From Strix aluco (Eukaryota; Chordata; Aves; Strigiformes; Strigidae): 64,000 nt of DNA. This document shows positions 63,408 to 64,000 of the stretch, in pieces. Below the pieces are notes generated by a model, which saw only the letters and a program-made list of their open reading frames with translations, had not been told where the DNA came from and ran no database searches. Numbering within the stretch: position 1 is the first letter of the stretch; every line of letters begins with the position of its first letter. Location: assembly GCF_031877795.1 (NCBI RefSeq), contig NC_133943.1, positions 10,719,001 to 10,783,000 on the forward strand, in the 5' to 3' direction. The position numbers and the translations under genes are program-made.

Positions 63408-63557
63408 CATTATATATTTATATACACACGTATAATAATATATATAAATATAGAACTGTATAAATATATATATGAAGAAATATGTAACGTACATATAAAA
63501 ATCACACACGTAGATATAAGTACATATATAAAATATAACATATATATGTATATATCT
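63408..63557. repeat. TA-rich low-complexity tract in the MSX2 intron
   Basis: About 150 bases consist almost only of A and T, with many TATATA/ATATAT runs and scattered CACACG/TACGTA. The tract abuts the exon 1 CpG island and lies about 170 bases inside the intron from the donor site. It is a local AT-repeat expansion, not a named transposon. Assembly and copy number may be unreliable here. Confidence 0.8.
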
Positions 63558-63559
63558 AG

Positions 63560-64000
63560 GGTGCTCCTGTGCATCTCGGCGCCCGGGGGACAGCGCAGCT
63601 CAGGGGCCGGGGCCGGAACGGTGCCCGCCTGCCCACGGTGCCCGCCTGTCCTCGCTCCCCGTCCGCCAGCGGCTCCCGCGCAGCCCCCGCGCAGCCCCGC
63701 GCAGCCCCCCGCCTCCCCGGCCACTCACTTGGCGGAGGGGAATATCTCCCGGCCTCTTGGATCCAGGACGTGCCGTCCTCCGAGTTCTCCGATTTGACCG
63801 AGGCGGTGTCGAAGGTTTTTGTAAGCGCCCCGGGGGGGCTGTGCGCGTCCCGGGAGCCGTGGCCCGGCAGCAGCAGGTTCCTGGAGGTGCCCACGGCCGC
63901 CCCGTCGGCGCTGCCCCCCGCCGCGGCCAGCGGCAGCTCTTTAGGGGGTTTCTTGTCGGACATGAGGGCTTCCACGCTGAACGGCAAGCTGGACACCTTG
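63560..64000. other. CpG island over MSX2 exon 1 (continues beyond the window)
   Basis: A sharp switch from TA-rich DNA to dense CpG and G/C runs occurs near 63558 and continues to the window edge. It covers the coding part of exon 1 and the start of the intron. A promoter-linked CpG island is typical for MSX genes, and the transcription start should lie further right, outside the window. Confidence 0.75.
63729..64000 (-). CDS. MSX2: MSX2 exon 1, 3' part (5' end outside the window)
   Basis: This exon encodes 90 complete residues plus the first base of an Arg codon; one further base at 64000 belongs to an upstream codon. The first visible residues, [20 protein letters not shown], contain the EH1/MH1 motif FSVEALM, which in MSX and engrailed proteins binds Groucho/TLE corepressors. 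A variable Ala/Gly/Ser-rich linker follows, then [17 protein letters not shown] and GRYSPPP just before the splice site. The visible Met codons (first at 63961-63963) lie inside the EH1 motif and downstream of it, so they are not the true start. About 36 N-terminal residues should lie beyond the window. The exon ends at a consensus donor (GTGAGT on the minus strand, 63723-63728) in phase 1, and joining to exon 2 restores [20 protein letters not shown]. The exon is very GC-rich, as is usual for the first exon of this gene. Confidence 0.96.

Overview
The window looks like part of a bird chromosome. A turtle or crocodilian is less likely but cannot be excluded. It holds one recognisable protein-coding gene, the homeobox gene MSX2. 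The gene lies on the minus strand at the right-hand end and runs off the window: exon 2 is at 59648-60072, the single intron at 60073-63728, and the 3' part of exon 1 at 63729-64000. The two exons join in phase to give 231 residues with a Groucho-binding EH1 motif and an MSX-type homeodomain, ending in the MSX2-type tail GYSMYHLS. The N-terminus (about 36 residues if the length matches mammalian MSX2), the 5'UTR and the promoter lie beyond position 64000.

Everything left of the gene, about 58 kb, is intergenic DNA downstream (3') of MSX2. By the vertebrate gene order I know, this is the MSX2-DRD1 interval, but no neighbouring gene is present to prove it. I found no other exon. Open frames up to 195 codons occur, but they resemble no protein family I know, and the longest sit in stop-poor GC-rich DNA. 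The interval is AT-rich, and I recognised no young transposon, such as a CR1 with its tandem octamer 3' end. What remains is degraded ancient amniote repeats, two MIR/CORE-SINE-like fragments, simple repeats and poly-A/T runs.

Layout: 1-50 kb is mostly featureless desert. Within it are short stretches dense in homeodomain, SOX, POU and related cores (about 6.2, 9.5, 13.1, 23.3, 32.7 and 39.2 kb), which I list as candidate conserved regulatory elements. It also has three CTCF-like sites and two strong hairpins (22371-22435, 46937-46978). From 50.4 to 57.4 kb the character changes: CpG-island-like blocks alternate with AT-rich, homeodomain-site-dense blocks, all within about 8 kb of the putative MSX2 3' end. 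This is the likeliest cis-regulatory cluster here. The putative MSX2 3'UTR covers roughly 57975-59647.

The picture is a dosage-sensitive developmental transcription factor followed by a repeat-poor regulatory desert. Calls of conservation or enhancer function are inferences from sequence character only; no alignment was possible. I found no clear evidence of a new biological system. The hairpins, the CpG-island cluster and the long alternating purine-pyrimidine tract are the most unusual structures.
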